Shown piece by piece: positions 42,647 to 53,992 of a stretch of DNA of 64,000 nucleotides; positions within the stretch are counted from its first letter, which is position 1; each line of letters starts with the position of its first letter. The position numbers were made by a program, and so were the translations under genes. The notes beneath the pieces were generated by a model. The model had not been told where the DNA came from. It ran no database searches and was given only the letters and a program-made list of their open reading frames with translations. This DNA is from Gordonia zhenghanii (GTDB taxonomy: Bacteria > Actinomycetota > Actinomycetes > Mycobacteriales > Mycobacteriaceae), in contig NZ_JAKKOQ010000005.1 of NCBI RefSeq assembly GCF_021738965.1, positions 367,011 to 431,010 of the forward strand, written 5' to 3'.

Positions 42647-43813
42647 GTGAGCGCATCGAGGCTGGACCACCACACTCCGATCACCGCGGATCTGCTGCAC
42701 GGCGCGTTGGACGTCGAGGACGGTGAGCGCGGCGTCGTCCCGTGCCGGCTGCCCGGATGGGCGCGCGAATACGCGGACCCACAACTGCTCTCGACGCAGG
42801 CACAGCCGGCGGGGGTGCGCCTGGCGTTCCGTACCTCTGCGACACGTATCGAGCTCATGGCCCGTCGGACGCACATGGCGTTCCGTGGTGTGACTCCTCG
42901 TCCCGACGGATATTTCGACCTGATGGTCGGGGGCAAGCTGATCGCGCAGGTCCAATCGGCAGGCGGCACGGCGTTGATCGTCGATGCCGTGACCGGGACC
43001 ACTGAGATCGAGCAGGGGCCGGACCACACGATTCGCTTCGACGAAGTCCCGGCAGGCGAGAAGACCGTTGAGATCTGGCTGCCGCATTACGAACGCATCG
43101 AGCTCATCGCCCTGCGGACTGACGGATTGATCGAGCCGGTTGTCGATGAGTACCGCCGCAAGTGGTTGAACTATGGCAGTTCCATCAGCCAGGGCTCGAA
43201 CGCCATGAGCCCGACGAGCACCTGGGCTGCGCGCGTTGCCCGTGAGGGCGGGATGGCATTGACGAATCTCGGCTTCAGCGGCAGTGCCATGCTCGATCCA
43301 TTCGTGGCCCGCGTGATCTGCGACCAGCCGGCCGATCTGATCAGCCTCGAAGTCGGTATCAACATCGTCAACGGTGACGTGATGCGGATGCGCGCGTTCA
43401 CACCGGTCTTGTGTGGCTTTCTGGACACCATCCGGAAGGGCCATCCGACGACACCGCTGCTGCTTGTATCGCCGATCCACTGCGCTATCCAGGAGGACAC
43501 ACCAGGCCCGTTGGCGACCGACTTCGGTGACGGTTGCATCCGCTACCGGGCAACCGGAGATCCTGATGAGGTGAGGGCGGGCAAGCTCACTCTCCACACG
43601 ATCCGCCAGGAGATCGCGAGGATCGTCGAGTTACGGGCGACGCACGACGCGAACATCCACCACCTGGACGGCCTCGAGCTGTTCGGTTCGGCGGATGCCG
43701 AGAATCATCCGCTGACCGATCGCCTGCACCCGGACACCGAGTCGCATCGGCTGATCGCTGATCGCTTTCTGGTGCATGCGTTCGGTGACGGTGGCGCCTT
43801 CGCACTGGCGTAG
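42647..43813 (+). CDS. SGNH/GDSL-family hydrolase
   Basis: 388 residues from a GTG with TAGCAT six bases upstream, a leaderless layout. The first 165 residues form a beta-rich N-terminal domain. The SGNH blocks follow: NYGSSISQG (nucleophile serine at about 178-179), EVGINIVNG (block III Gly-x-Asn) and DRLHPDTESHRLIADR (catalytic Asp-x-x-His type block V). It should be an esterase or deacetylase acting on a small ester or polysaccharide. No signal peptide is visible, so it is cytosolic. Confidence 0.82.
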   Translation: MSASRLDHHTPITADLLHGALDVEDGERGVVPCRLPGWAREYADPQLLSTQAQPAGVRLAFRTSATRIELMARRTHMAFRGVTPRPDGYFDLMVGGKLIAQVQSAGGTALIVDAVTGTTEIEQGPDHTIRFDEVPAGEKTVEIWLPHYERIELIALRTDGLIEPVVDEYRRKWLNYGSSISQGSNAMSPTSTWAARVAREGGMALTNLGFSGSAMLDPFVARVICDQPADLISLEVGINIVNGDVMRMRAFTPVLCGFLDTIRKGHPTTPLLLVSPIHCAIQEDTPGPLATDFGDGCIRYRATGDPDEVRAGKLTLHTIRQEIARIVELRATHDANIHHLDGLELFGSADAENHPLTDRLHPDTESHRLIADRFLVHAFGDGGAFALA

Positions 43814-43870
43814 TCGTCGTGTGGCGACGATCAGTACAGGACGCGCCCGTATCGACCAGTGGAGGTCATC

Positions 43871-44422
43871 ATGAGCATCGTGCAGTATCAGTGCGCCACA
43901 TCTTTGGACGGATTCATCGCCAGAGCAGGGGGAGACATGTCCTGGCTCAGCACCGCGTCCGGGCCGCCGGGTGACCAGTCCAACGACGAGCCCGAGATGA
44001 ACCCATTGGTCCATGCGGTAGGTGCGGTTCTGTCTGGGCGACGTACCTATGACGGCGACGATCCCAATGCCGACACCGACCAGGAGGGCGCCTACGACGG
44101 GCAGTACGACGGCCCCATGATCGTGCTTACACACCGCCTACCCGAGACTCCCGTCCCAGGGGTGACCTTCGTCGACGACTTGCAGACCGCGATATCAGCG
44201 GCAAAGGACGCGGCGGGCGACAAGGTCGTGAGTGTGCTGGGGGCGAGCATCGCTCGACAATGCCTGGAGATGGGGCAGCTCGATGAGGTCCTCGTCTACC
44301 TCACGCCGGTGCTGCTTGGTGACGGAGTTCGCCTCTTCGATCGTCCAGGCGGGCCGCCGGTCTACCTTGACGTCACGGAGTCGGGTTCGATGTTCGTCCG
44401 CGCGTCCGTCCGCGTCGCCTGA
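43871..44422 (+). CDS. RibD C-terminal/dihydrofolate-reductase-like protein
   Basis: 183 residues from ATG 43871 with GGAGG five bases upstream. YQCATSLDGFIARAGGDMSWL, GAVLSGRRTYD and GDKVVSVLGASIARQCLEMGQLDEVLVYLTPVLLGDGVRLFD match the RibD_C/DHFR-like reductase family. Such proteins reduce a pteridine- or pyrimidine-like substrate with NADPH; the small stand-alone forms have mostly unknown substrates. Confidence 0.85.
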   Translation: MSIVQYQCATSLDGFIARAGGDMSWLSTASGPPGDQSNDEPEMNPLVHAVGAVLSGRRTYDGDDPNADTDQEGAYDGQYDGPMIVLTHRLPETPVPGVTFVDDLQTAISAAKDAAGDKVVSVLGASIARQCLEMGQLDEVLVYLTPVLLGDGVRLFDRPGGPPVYLDVTESGSMFVRASVRVA

Positions 44423-44456
44423 CGACGACCCGGACGGTCGCCGTCAGCTCGCCACA

Positions 44457-44482
44457 GTGGTCTGCCACGGTGGTCTGCCACG
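44457..44482. repeat. Short 13-bp tandem duplication
   Basis: Two perfect copies of GTGGTCTGCCACG (44457-44469, 44470-44482), each itself near-palindromic, lie in the 223-base gap between the RibD-like gene and the SDR gene. I see no gene in that gap. It could form a small hairpin acting as terminator for the upstream gene. Confidence 0.6.
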
Positions 44483-44645
44483 GTGGCCAGCGCTGCGTCT
44501 TTTGTCGGTCAAGGACGGTCGAGTCGATCGCCCGGAACGCGGTAGAGAGCTGGCTGTCCATCCCGGAGACCATGCAGCAGCCGAGGCTACGCGGTGCGGT
44601 CGTGTCGCCCGAAAGGTTCGAAACAGCGAACACGCGGGATTCTGA

Positions 44646-45386
44646 CTACAGCGATCCGGCGAGGTAGTCGCTACCGCCGATGAATAGGGTTCGGGGAACG
44701 AGGTCGCGCCGTACAGCCTCGTCAGCCACCGCCCTCGCGAACTGCTCGACGGTGGGAAGCGGCACGCGCGAACGGCGAGCGTCTACTGCGTTAGGATCGC
44801 GCCGTTCAAGCAGCCTCACGATAATCGTGCCTTCGATCATGTCCCCTGAGACGATAGAGAGTCCAACGTCGGCTCCTAGCAGCACGGGTAGTCGCTCGCG
44901 GATCACGTCTTCGCCGGCGCGCTTGCTCACGGCTACGGGTTCGTAATCTTTGGGGACTTCATGACGGTCCACGAAATGGGCTTGATGACTCGTCACGAAC
45001 ACGACACGACCGGTGGCGCGCAGGTGCGGTAGCGCAGCATCGAGGAGATGTGCTTGCGCGTCCCGGTTGATGGCCATCGGGTAGTCGTCAGGAGTGCCCC
45101 GCTCAAGCCCTCCGGAAGCGTTGAGCACAAGTCCGTCGATACCTCCGTGCGCTTTGGTGATCGTACAGAGCATCTCCGAAACATCCGCGGGCTTGCTCAG
45201 GTCTGCCTGTATCGCGGTTGCGAGCCCGCCTGCGGCGGCGATCTCGCTGACTAGGTCCTCCGCACGCTTGCGCTTCTCTCTGTAGTTGATGACGACGTGG
45301 TTTCCCCGTTCAGCGAGAAGTCGGGCCGTCTCGGCTCCGATCCCGCGCGACGCGCCGGTGACTAGGATCGTTCGTCGGCTGTCCAC
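44646..45386 (-). CDS. Short-chain dehydrogenase/reductase (HxlR-linked)
   Basis: 246 residues: TGASRGIGAETARLL cofactor motif, LNASGG in place of the common NNAG, FVTSHQAHFVD containing the Ser position, and a C-terminal LFIGGSDYLAGSL. The YxxxK pair is less clear (YEPVAVSKRAGEDV gives Y-x-x-x-x-x-S-K), so the active site is atypical. It is divergent from an HxlR regulator that probably controls it. A collapsed copy of part of this gene lies at 58,236. Confidence 0.82.
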   Translation of the reverse strand: MDSRRTILVTGASRGIGAETARLLAERGNHVVINYREKRKRAEDLVSEIAAAGGLATAIQADLSKPADVSEMLCTITKAHGGIDGLVLNASGGLERGTPDDYPMAINRDAQAHLLDAALPHLRATGRVVFVTSHQAHFVDRHEVPKDYEPVAVSKRAGEDVIRERLPVLLGADVGLSIVSGDMIEGTIIVRLLERRDPNAVDARRSRVPLPTVEQFARAVADEAVRRDLVPRTLFIGGSDYLAGSL

Positions 45387-45425
45387 TGACCGCTCCCATA
45401 CTTCTAATTTAGAACTACTTCTTAT

Positions 45426-45452
45426 TTCGAAGTACGAGTATGGTGGTTCGAA
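45426..45452. promoter_or_regulatory. Repeated TTCGAA sites in the SDR/HxlR promoter
   Basis: TTCGAA occurs at 45426-45431 and 45447-45452, 21 bases apart or two helical turns, on either side of TATGGT (45439-45444), the probable -10 of the HxlR gene. The second copy abuts the ATG at 45453. This arrangement fits binding of two HxlR dimers. Confidence 0.5.
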
Positions 45453-45830
45453 ATGGGAAACGCAACAGGCAAAGGCAGCGAGGCCTCGGGCTCGGAAGCA
45501 GGCGTGTACGCGGCGATGGAACTGCTGGGGCAGCGCTGGATGCTGCGCACGGTGTGGGAGCTTGAGCCTGGGCCGCTCGGATTCCTGGAGTTGCGTCGAC
45601 GGATGGGTAACTGTTCTTCAAGCATGCTGGCGGACCGACTCGCAACCCTTACCGATGTAGGGATCGTCGAGAAATTGCCGGACAAACGCTACGAGCTGAC
45701 AGCTCATCGAGGCCTGGCACTGGGGACGGCGCTCGAAGGGTTGTGGACCTGGGCCGACCGGAATACCGCAATTCTGCTCGCAAATTCGCGAAGGCTTGAA
45801 CCTGGCGAGAACGCGCGACGACGCGACTGA
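45453..45830 (+). CDS. HxlR-family transcriptional regulator
   Basis: 125 residues with the HxlR winged helix: VYAAMELLGQRWMLRTVWELEPGPLGFLELRRRMGNCSSSMLADRLATLTDVGIVEKL, then RYELTAHRGLALGTALEGLWTWADRN. The cysteine in GNCSSS replaces the usual Ile position and could be a redox sensor as in some HxlR proteins (HypR). It is divergent from the SDR gene. Its last 40 codons and the 250 bases after it are repeated, diverged, at 58,298. Confidence 0.88.
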   Translation: MGNATGKGSEASGSEAGVYAAMELLGQRWMLRTVWELEPGPLGFLELRRRMGNCSSSMLADRLATLTDVGIVEKLPDKRYELTAHRGLALGTALEGLWTWADRNTAILLANSRRLEPGENARRRD

Positions 45831-46088
45831 TTAACGGCGGCACACGTGCCCGCTCCAATATTCGTCACTGTGACACATTACGAGGCGACCCTTGTAGTCA
45901 GAGCTTAAAAGATGGCATGTTTCAGCATTTTCCAAGCAAGTGGTGGTCGAGCTGCGTAGTCAGGACGACCACGAGACTGCCGCAAGCCGCCCGGCGAACG
46001 TCGGCCGCACAACGAGCCCCAGCGGACGTTGGCGGCATGACGAACGCCTTGCCAACTACATCGGCAACATTCGCCAACTCGGCTGGCA
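45708..46088. repeat. Left copy of diverged direct repeat flanking the restriction/DGQHR segment
   Basis: This stretch covers the end of the HxlR gene and about 250 non-coding bases. It aligns with 58298-58649 at roughly 75-80% by eye, including the HxlR C-terminal codons, ATATTCGTCAC, GCATGTTTCAG, AGACTGCCGCAAGCCGCC and CGCCAACTCGGCTGGCA. The left copy keeps an intact gene. Apart from the repeat and the hairpin at 46072, 45831-46183 contains nothing coding that I can support. Confidence 0.8.
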
Positions 46089-46115
46089 AAGTGTCGCCTG
46101 CCAGGGGAGTTGGCG
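46072..46115. other. Structured hairpin in the non-coding tail
   Basis: CGCCAACTC (46072-46080) pairs perfectly with GAGTTGGCG (46107-46115), and GGCTGGC/GCCTGCC pair inside with one mismatch, leaving an eight-base loop. GTTGGC/GCCAAC words recur several times from 46028 to 46134. It could be a terminator or protein site; only the outer left arm persists in the right copy. Confidence 0.45.
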
Positions 46116-46183
46116 AGTTGGCCAGCTAGTTGGCGCGGATGACCTGAGTGTTCGTCTCGAAACTTCATTGCTGGCGTGACAGG

Positions 46184-47090
46184 CTACTCGGCGAAAATCT
46201 GCGATGTGCGTCGCGGCCCCCGGAAGATGCTCCCTGATTCAGGCGGATCAGTCACGGCAGTTCGCAGTCGTCGTGCACCTGCCACCGGTGCGAAGGTGTC
46301 GGTGGATGGATCCACGCGGACGTCGGCGACGTGAGGGAAGGGGCTGGACGGTACTGCGAGGTCGTACATCATTCGGGTGAGGGCACTCATCGACCCGCGC
46401 TGGGAGATTTCGAGATGGCTGTCGGCAGGCAGTGAGGTCAGCTGCGCGCGGCCCTCGCGCCACACCAGCACATCGTCGCGATGGCAGCCGCCTGGATGAC
46501 CAAAGTCGAGGGCGCTGATGGCAACGAGTGGGCGGTCTCCCTCCAAGATTGCGCCAAGCCGCTCGTTGATTGCTTCGACGTCGATGCTCGCGCTAGTGAT
46601 GCACGCAGACCGGTGAGCGAATCCGTTCCGAGCGACACGCTCGTGTGCCCAATGAGGGTCCGTATGGCCGCGGGAGTGACAGCGTCGAGCGGAAGGACAA
46701 CAGGGCATCACACGTCCGCCCGCCGCGCCCCACGTAGGTTCCAGAGCAGCGCAAGGTCGTCCAGGGACCCCGGGCCGCACAGGACGATGACGTTTGGCCC
46801 GGCGTCGTAACGGTCGAATCCTGGCGACGGTAGGACGTCCGATTTTAAGGATGCTGGCGTACGCGTCGGGTACCGCTCCGTTGAGCGCGAGTGGGATCGG
46901 CGTGGGCAGTTGCGCCTCCCCAGACCTGAAATTGGTCCTCGATGACTGCCAAGGCCCCGCCGATAGCGCCGAAAGGGATCGGCAGTGCGACTCGCTGTGG
47001 TCGAGACAAGACGTGAAACTCGTGGGGTCCGTCGAGATGGTCGTCGTCGGGAAGCCCTCGCATGCAGACCCCTCCTTCTGGTGGTCACGC
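46184..47090 (-). pseudogene. Frameshifted relic of an unknown gene
   Basis: Protein-like stretches appear in sequence in different minus-strand frames: HLDGPHEFHVLSRPQRVALPIPFGAIGGALAVIEDQFQVW near 47,000, then SLKSDVLPSPGFDRYDAGPNVIVLCGPGSLDDLALLWNLRGAR near 46,800, then LPLDAVTPAAIRTLIGHTSVSLGTDSLTG near 46,650, then IDVEAINERLGAILEGDRPLVAISALDFGHPGG near 46,530 to the stop at 46184. No single frame joins them, so the gene has at least two frameshifts. I cannot name the family. It lies just left of the type I operon. Confidence 0.5.
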
Positions 47091-47133
47091 GATGCGCTTG
47101 TGAATGTCATATCACTATGCAAACATAACACGC

Positions 47134-48975
47134 ATGACAGATGTTTCGGCCGTTCCCGCCCTCCTTCAGGCTATTCGCGCCACGCTTGATCTGACACAGG
47201 CTGAGCTGGCTGAGCGGATCGGGGTTTCGTTCGCCACGGTCAACAGGTGGGAGGGAGGAGCCAACAAGCCGCAGCGGGTCCAACTGGCCAAGATCACTGC
47301 ACTGGCCGAAGAGGCCGGCGTCGACGTCGGCGACGTCCCGAACACGGGCGACGCGGTTGTGGCCCGGCGTCGCGGCCGTCAGGCCAAGTCGGCGACGCCG
47401 ACCACTAAGCCGATGGAGCAGATGCTCTGGGACGCGGCCTGCTCGATTCGCGGCGAGAAGGACGCGCCGAAGTTCAAGGACTACCTGCTCCCGTTGTTGT
47501 TCTTGAAGCGCCTTTCCGATGTCTTCGACGACGAGATCGACCGCCTGGCCGAGGAGTACGGCGACCGCGAGGTCGCCGTCGAGATCGCCGACAACGACCA
47601 TGATCTCCTCCGCTTCTACCTCCCGCCCGAGTCTCGATGGGCAGTCATCAGTGGCCGCGACCAGTACGATTGGCCGGACGACGAGCGCGGTCGCACGCCC
47701 CGCCCCCGCGACATCGGAGAGCACTTGACCAAGGCGGTGCGTGCGGTCGTCCGCTTCAATCCGACGCTGGCAGGCGTCATCGACGTCGTCGACTTCGCGG
47801 CCGAGCGCAACGGCGAGCGAGACATCAACCCTGCCAAGCTCAACGGTGTCGTCGAGACCTTCTCGGATCCGCGCTACCGACTGGGCCTCGCTGATGTGCA
47901 ACCGGACTTCCTCGGTCGTGCCTACGAGTACCTCCTGCGCAAGTTCGCCGAGGGTTCCGGCCAGAGCGCTGGCGAGTTCTTCACGCCGACCGAGGTTGGC
48001 TTCCTCATGGCCCGGATCTTGCGCCCGAAGCCCGGCCAGACCTGCCACGACTACGCCAGCGGATCGGCTGGGCTCCTTATCAAGCTCCAACTCGTCGCGA
48101 ACGAGCTCGATCCGACCGCGAAGGTGCCTCTGAAGCTCTACGGACAGGAGCTCCAAGCCGAGAGTTATGCGGTCGCGCGGATGAACGCAATCATCCACGA
48201 TATGGACGTTGACCTGCGCCGGGGCGACACCATGATTAACCCGAAGTTCCGTACGCCGTCGGGCTCACTCGACCAGTTCGACCTCGTCGTCGCCAATCCG
48301 ATGTGGAACCAGTCCTTTGGCGCTAGCATCTTCGAGGACGACCCCTACGACCGCTTCATCAGGAATGGCGGGGCGACTTCGGGCAAGGGCGACTGGGCCT
48401 GGCTGCAGCACACCCTCTCGGTCCTCAAGGACGGAGGGCGTGCCGCCGTGGTTCTCGACACCGGCGCTGTCACTCGCGGCTCCGGCTCGAAGAACGAGGA
48501 CAAGGAACGCAACATCCGCAAGTGGTTCGTAGAGCAGGACCTCATTGAGGGTGTCATCCTCATGCCGGACAACCTCTTCTATAACACCACCGCCGCAGGC
48601 GTGATCGTGGTGCTCAACAAGCGCAAGCCCGAGTCCAAGAAGGGCAACATCACGCTCGTCAATGCTAGTAAACGCTTCACCAAGGGCAAGCCTAAGAACC
48701 ACCTCGCCGACGAAGACGTGGCCGGCCTCGCGCGGCTCTTCAATGCGGGTGAGTCTGTCGAAGGCGAAGTTGCAGTCATCGACGGCGCCCAGGCTGCCGA
48801 AGCGGATTACAACCTCAGCCCTAGCCGATGGGCTGGAAACGGAGGCGCGGTCGTCCGACTTGATGTCGGTGATTTGCTCGCCGAACTCGACCTCTTGACT
48901 GGCGAGGATGCCGGCCTAACCGCGGACCTGCTGAAGCTGCTTGGGCCGCTCGCAGCATCGGGGGATGTCAAGTGA
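47134..48975 (+). CDS. hsdM: Type I restriction-modification methyltransferase subunit with N-terminal HTH
   Basis: 613 residues from ATG 47134; an ATG ten codons earlier is possible and neither has a ribosome site. Residues about 8-60 are an XRE-type helix-turn-helix ([30 protein letters not shown]), then a linker, then a full HsdM from about residue 93. [16 protein letters not shown], the SAM motif [10 protein letters not shown] (usually DPxCGSGG) and catalytic NPMW (usually NPPF/Y) are present. It methylates adenine with HsdS. The fused HTH may autoregulate the operon. The stop overlaps hsdS (GTGA). Confidence 0.9.
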   Translation: MTDVSAVPALLQAIRATLDLTQAELAERIGVSFATVNRWEGGANKPQRVQLAKITALAEEAGVDVGDVPNTGDAVVARRRGRQAKSATPTTKPMEQMLWDAACSIRGEKDAPKFKDYLLPLLFLKRLSDVFDDEIDRLAEEYGDREVAVEIADNDHDLLRFYLPPESRWAVISGRDQYDWPDDERGRTPRPRDIGEHLTKAVRAVVRFNPTLAGVIDVVDFAAERNGERDINPAKLNGVVETFSDPRYRLGLADVQPDFLGRAYEYLLRKFAEGSGQSAGEFFTPTEVGFLMARILRPKPGQTCHDYASGSAGLLIKLQLVANELDPTAKVPLKLYGQELQAESYAVARMNAIIHDMDVDLRRGDTMINPKFRTPSGSLDQFDLVVANPMWNQSFGASIFEDDPYDRFIRNGGATSGKGDWAWLQHTLSVLKDGGRAAVVLDTGAVTRGSGSKNEDKERNIRKWFVEQDLIEGVILMPDNLFYNTTAAGVIVVLNKRKPESKKGNITLVNASKRFTKGKPKNHLADEDVAGLARLFNAGESVEGEVAVIDGAQAAEADYNLSPSRWAGNGGAVVRLDVGDLLAELDLLTGEDAGLTADLLKLLGPLAASGDVK

Positions 48976-50242
48976 CTGCTCAGGGCCCCTGGCCGATCCG
49001 GCCGTTTGCAGAAGTAGCCGACTATGGCGTCGGGAAGACGCCAGCGCGCGCGAACGCCGACTACTGGGCCAAGTCGGATCAAGACATTCCGTGGGTATCA
49101 ATCTCGGACCTCGAACCCTTTGGTGTCGTGACAGACACCAAGGAGCGCGCAAGTCGCAAGGCGTTTGACGATGTGTTCCGAGGAAAGCTCGTGCCTGCCG
49201 GAACGCTCCTAATGAGTTTCAAGCTCACGATTGGAAAGGTTGCCACGCTGGGTATCCCCGCGGCGCACAATGAGGCAATCATCTCGATCTTCCCGCGTCC
49301 TGGGGTAGATCAGCGCTTTCTCGGCTACTTCCTTTCGCAGTTCGACTACAAAGAACTTCAGGATCGGCAGATCAAGGGGAACACCCTCAACAAGAGCAAG
49401 ATCGACCGTATCCCTGTACCCGTGCCCCCCGAGACGGAACAGTCCAAGATTGCCGATGTGCTGGACTCTCTCCGTCGCGCGGTGGATCTTCAGCGATCTG
49501 TCTTGGCCAATCTCGACCAGTTGAAGGCTGCAGCGATGCAACAACTGTTCGCACAGGGACTGCGGGCGGAAGCTCAGAAGGACACAGAGATCGGCCCGCT
49601 TCCCGGGAGCTGGGAGTTGGTCACCATCGATAAGCACTTCTCGGTTGTCTCCGGAGGTACGCCATCGCGAGGCAACGCTTCCTACTGGCTTGATGGCACG
49701 ATCCCGTGGGTCAAGACGACCGAGGTGAAGTATGCCGTCATCACCGAGACGGAAGAGCACATCACGCCGGCCGGGCTCGATGGCTCTGCTGCGAAGTTAC
49801 TCCCGCCGGGCACGTTGCTCCTGGCCATGTACGGGCAGGGCGTAACGCGAGGGAAGGTCGGGATCCTGGGTATCGAGGCGACCTGCAACCAAGCGTGTGC
49901 GGCGATGACCCCGAAGGATGACGATGTCCTGCCGAGGTACCTCTACCACTATCTGACGTCGCGGTATGAGGCGATTCGCTCACTCGCCCACGGTGGACAA
50001 CAGCAAAACCTGAACCTCGACATCGTGCGCACGATCGACGTGCCGGTGCCATCCACTGCCGATGAGCAACAGGAGATCGCCGACGTGCTTGACGCTCTCG
50101 ACCGCAAGATCGACCTGCAGCGTCGCAAGCGCGACGTACTCGACCAGCTCTTCAAGTCGCTGTTGTACAAGTTGATGACCGGGGAGGTCTCGGTTGAGGA
50201 TCTCGACTTAAGTGCGCTGCCGACGCTCGAGGGGAGCGCTGC

Positions 50243-50246
<4 letters not shown>
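48972..50246 (+). CDS. hsdS: Type I restriction-modification specificity subunit
   Basis: 424 residues from a GTG overlapping the hsdM stop. It has two target-recognition domains, each followed by a conserved helical spacer: first [15 protein letters not shown] with [37 protein letters not shown], then [14 protein letters not shown] with [40 protein letters not shown]. The two halves read different parts of a bipartite DNA site. It overlaps hsdR by ATGA. No repeat suggesting phase variation is visible. Confidence 0.92.
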
Positions 50247-53187
<2,941 letters not shown>

Positions 53188-53188
<1 letters not shown>

Positions 53189-53517
53189 TGGCGCGGCCCA
53201 AGATGATCCTGACTGCGGATCAGGTGCTCACCCGCAGGGCGATGGCCTGGGCGACCAAGATCCGCGTGAATCCCACCCGCATCGTGATTGCTGAGCTGGA
53301 GACGAAGTGGGGCTCCTGTGCACCTGACGGCGTTGTCACCCTGGCCGGCGATCTCGTCGACATGCCCGAGGAGTTCCAGGACTACGTCGTGGTCCACGAA
53401 CTGCTCCACCTGCGCTACCGCTCCCACGGCAAGGCATTCACCGCCATGATGACCGCCCTCGTCCCCGACTGGCGAGAGCTCGAGATTTCAAGCCCCGTGA
53501 GGGAAGTGCGCAAGTGA
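53188..53517 (+). CDS. YgjP/DUF45-like metallopeptidase
   Basis: 109 residues from an ATG overlapping the hsdR stop by one base (TGATG). TKWGSC, then YVVVHELLHLRYRSHGKAFTAMM, gives the zinc-binding HExxH with a third histidine in RSHG, typical of YgjP-like (DUF45, M48-related) peptidases. It is about half the length of free-standing YgjP, which lacks part of the N-terminus here. Small peptidases of this kind often follow hsdR in type I operons; their role there is unknown. Confidence 0.85.
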
Positions 53518-53631
53518 GCGAGGCGGGAGGTAGTTCCTAAGAGTGCTTGGCCGGAGATTCCCGAGGTTGCAATCATCCGAAAGATTCTCGATGACGGACT
53601 TCTTATCGAGTACGGCGCTGGGATTCGGTTC

Positions 53632-53886
53632 GTGCCGGGGGAACCTCCTGTCGAGGTCGCCGTCGGAAACACGGTTCAGTTCAGCGAGGTCGACGGCGTG
53701 CAGCGGGTCTTCGATCAGGGTCCGGTCAGGTACCGAGATGAGGGCGTCGGAGACGACAGCATTGACGAGTATCTGGTCCCTGCTGGCGCTGACGGCCCAA
53801 CGTTCGCCTCATTCGCTGGCTACCACGAGGTCCGCCAGCGTGCCGTTGAACTGATCGAGACCCAGCCATCGGTGCCCGCCTTGTGA
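53632..53886 (+). CDS. Small acidic protein of unknown function, start uncertain
   Basis: From the first canonical start (GTG 53632) it encodes 84 residues, but the coding frame clearly reaches back to about 53540 with SAWPEIPEVAIIRKILDDGLLIEYGAGIRFVPGEPPVEV, preceded by GGGAGG at 53525-53530. No ATG, GTG or TTG lies in that part, and the frame is the same as that of the metallopeptidase whose TGA is at 53515. Either a near-cognate start, a sequence error, or coupling to the upstream gene is involved. No family recognised. Confidence 0.6.
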   Translation: MPGEPPVEVAVGNTVQFSEVDGVQRVFDQGPVRYRDEGVGDDSIDEYLVPAGADGPTFASFAGYHEVRQRAVELIETQPSVPAL

Positions 53887-53992
53887 AGGCTCGACGTCGC
53901 CAACCTGTCGCCACGGAGTCGCCTGGCTGGGCCTATGTCAGACGGGCGCGATAGTCTAGTGGACGATCAGACTTTGAACGAGGAGAACCAGG

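Noticed and set aside
44373..44633. 86-residue minus-strand frame between the RibD-like and SDR genes
   Set aside because: It overlaps the end of the RibD-like gene, includes the 13-bp tandem repeat and resembles no family.
47107..48198. Long minus-strand frame opposite hsdM
   Set aside because: A shadow of hsdM; no motif and no start or ribosome site of its own.
53515..53517. Stop-codon read-through or selenocysteine at the metallopeptidase TGA
   Set aside because: No SECIS-like structure is visible and the protein ends at the usual family position; a start-codon problem in the next ORF explains it better.
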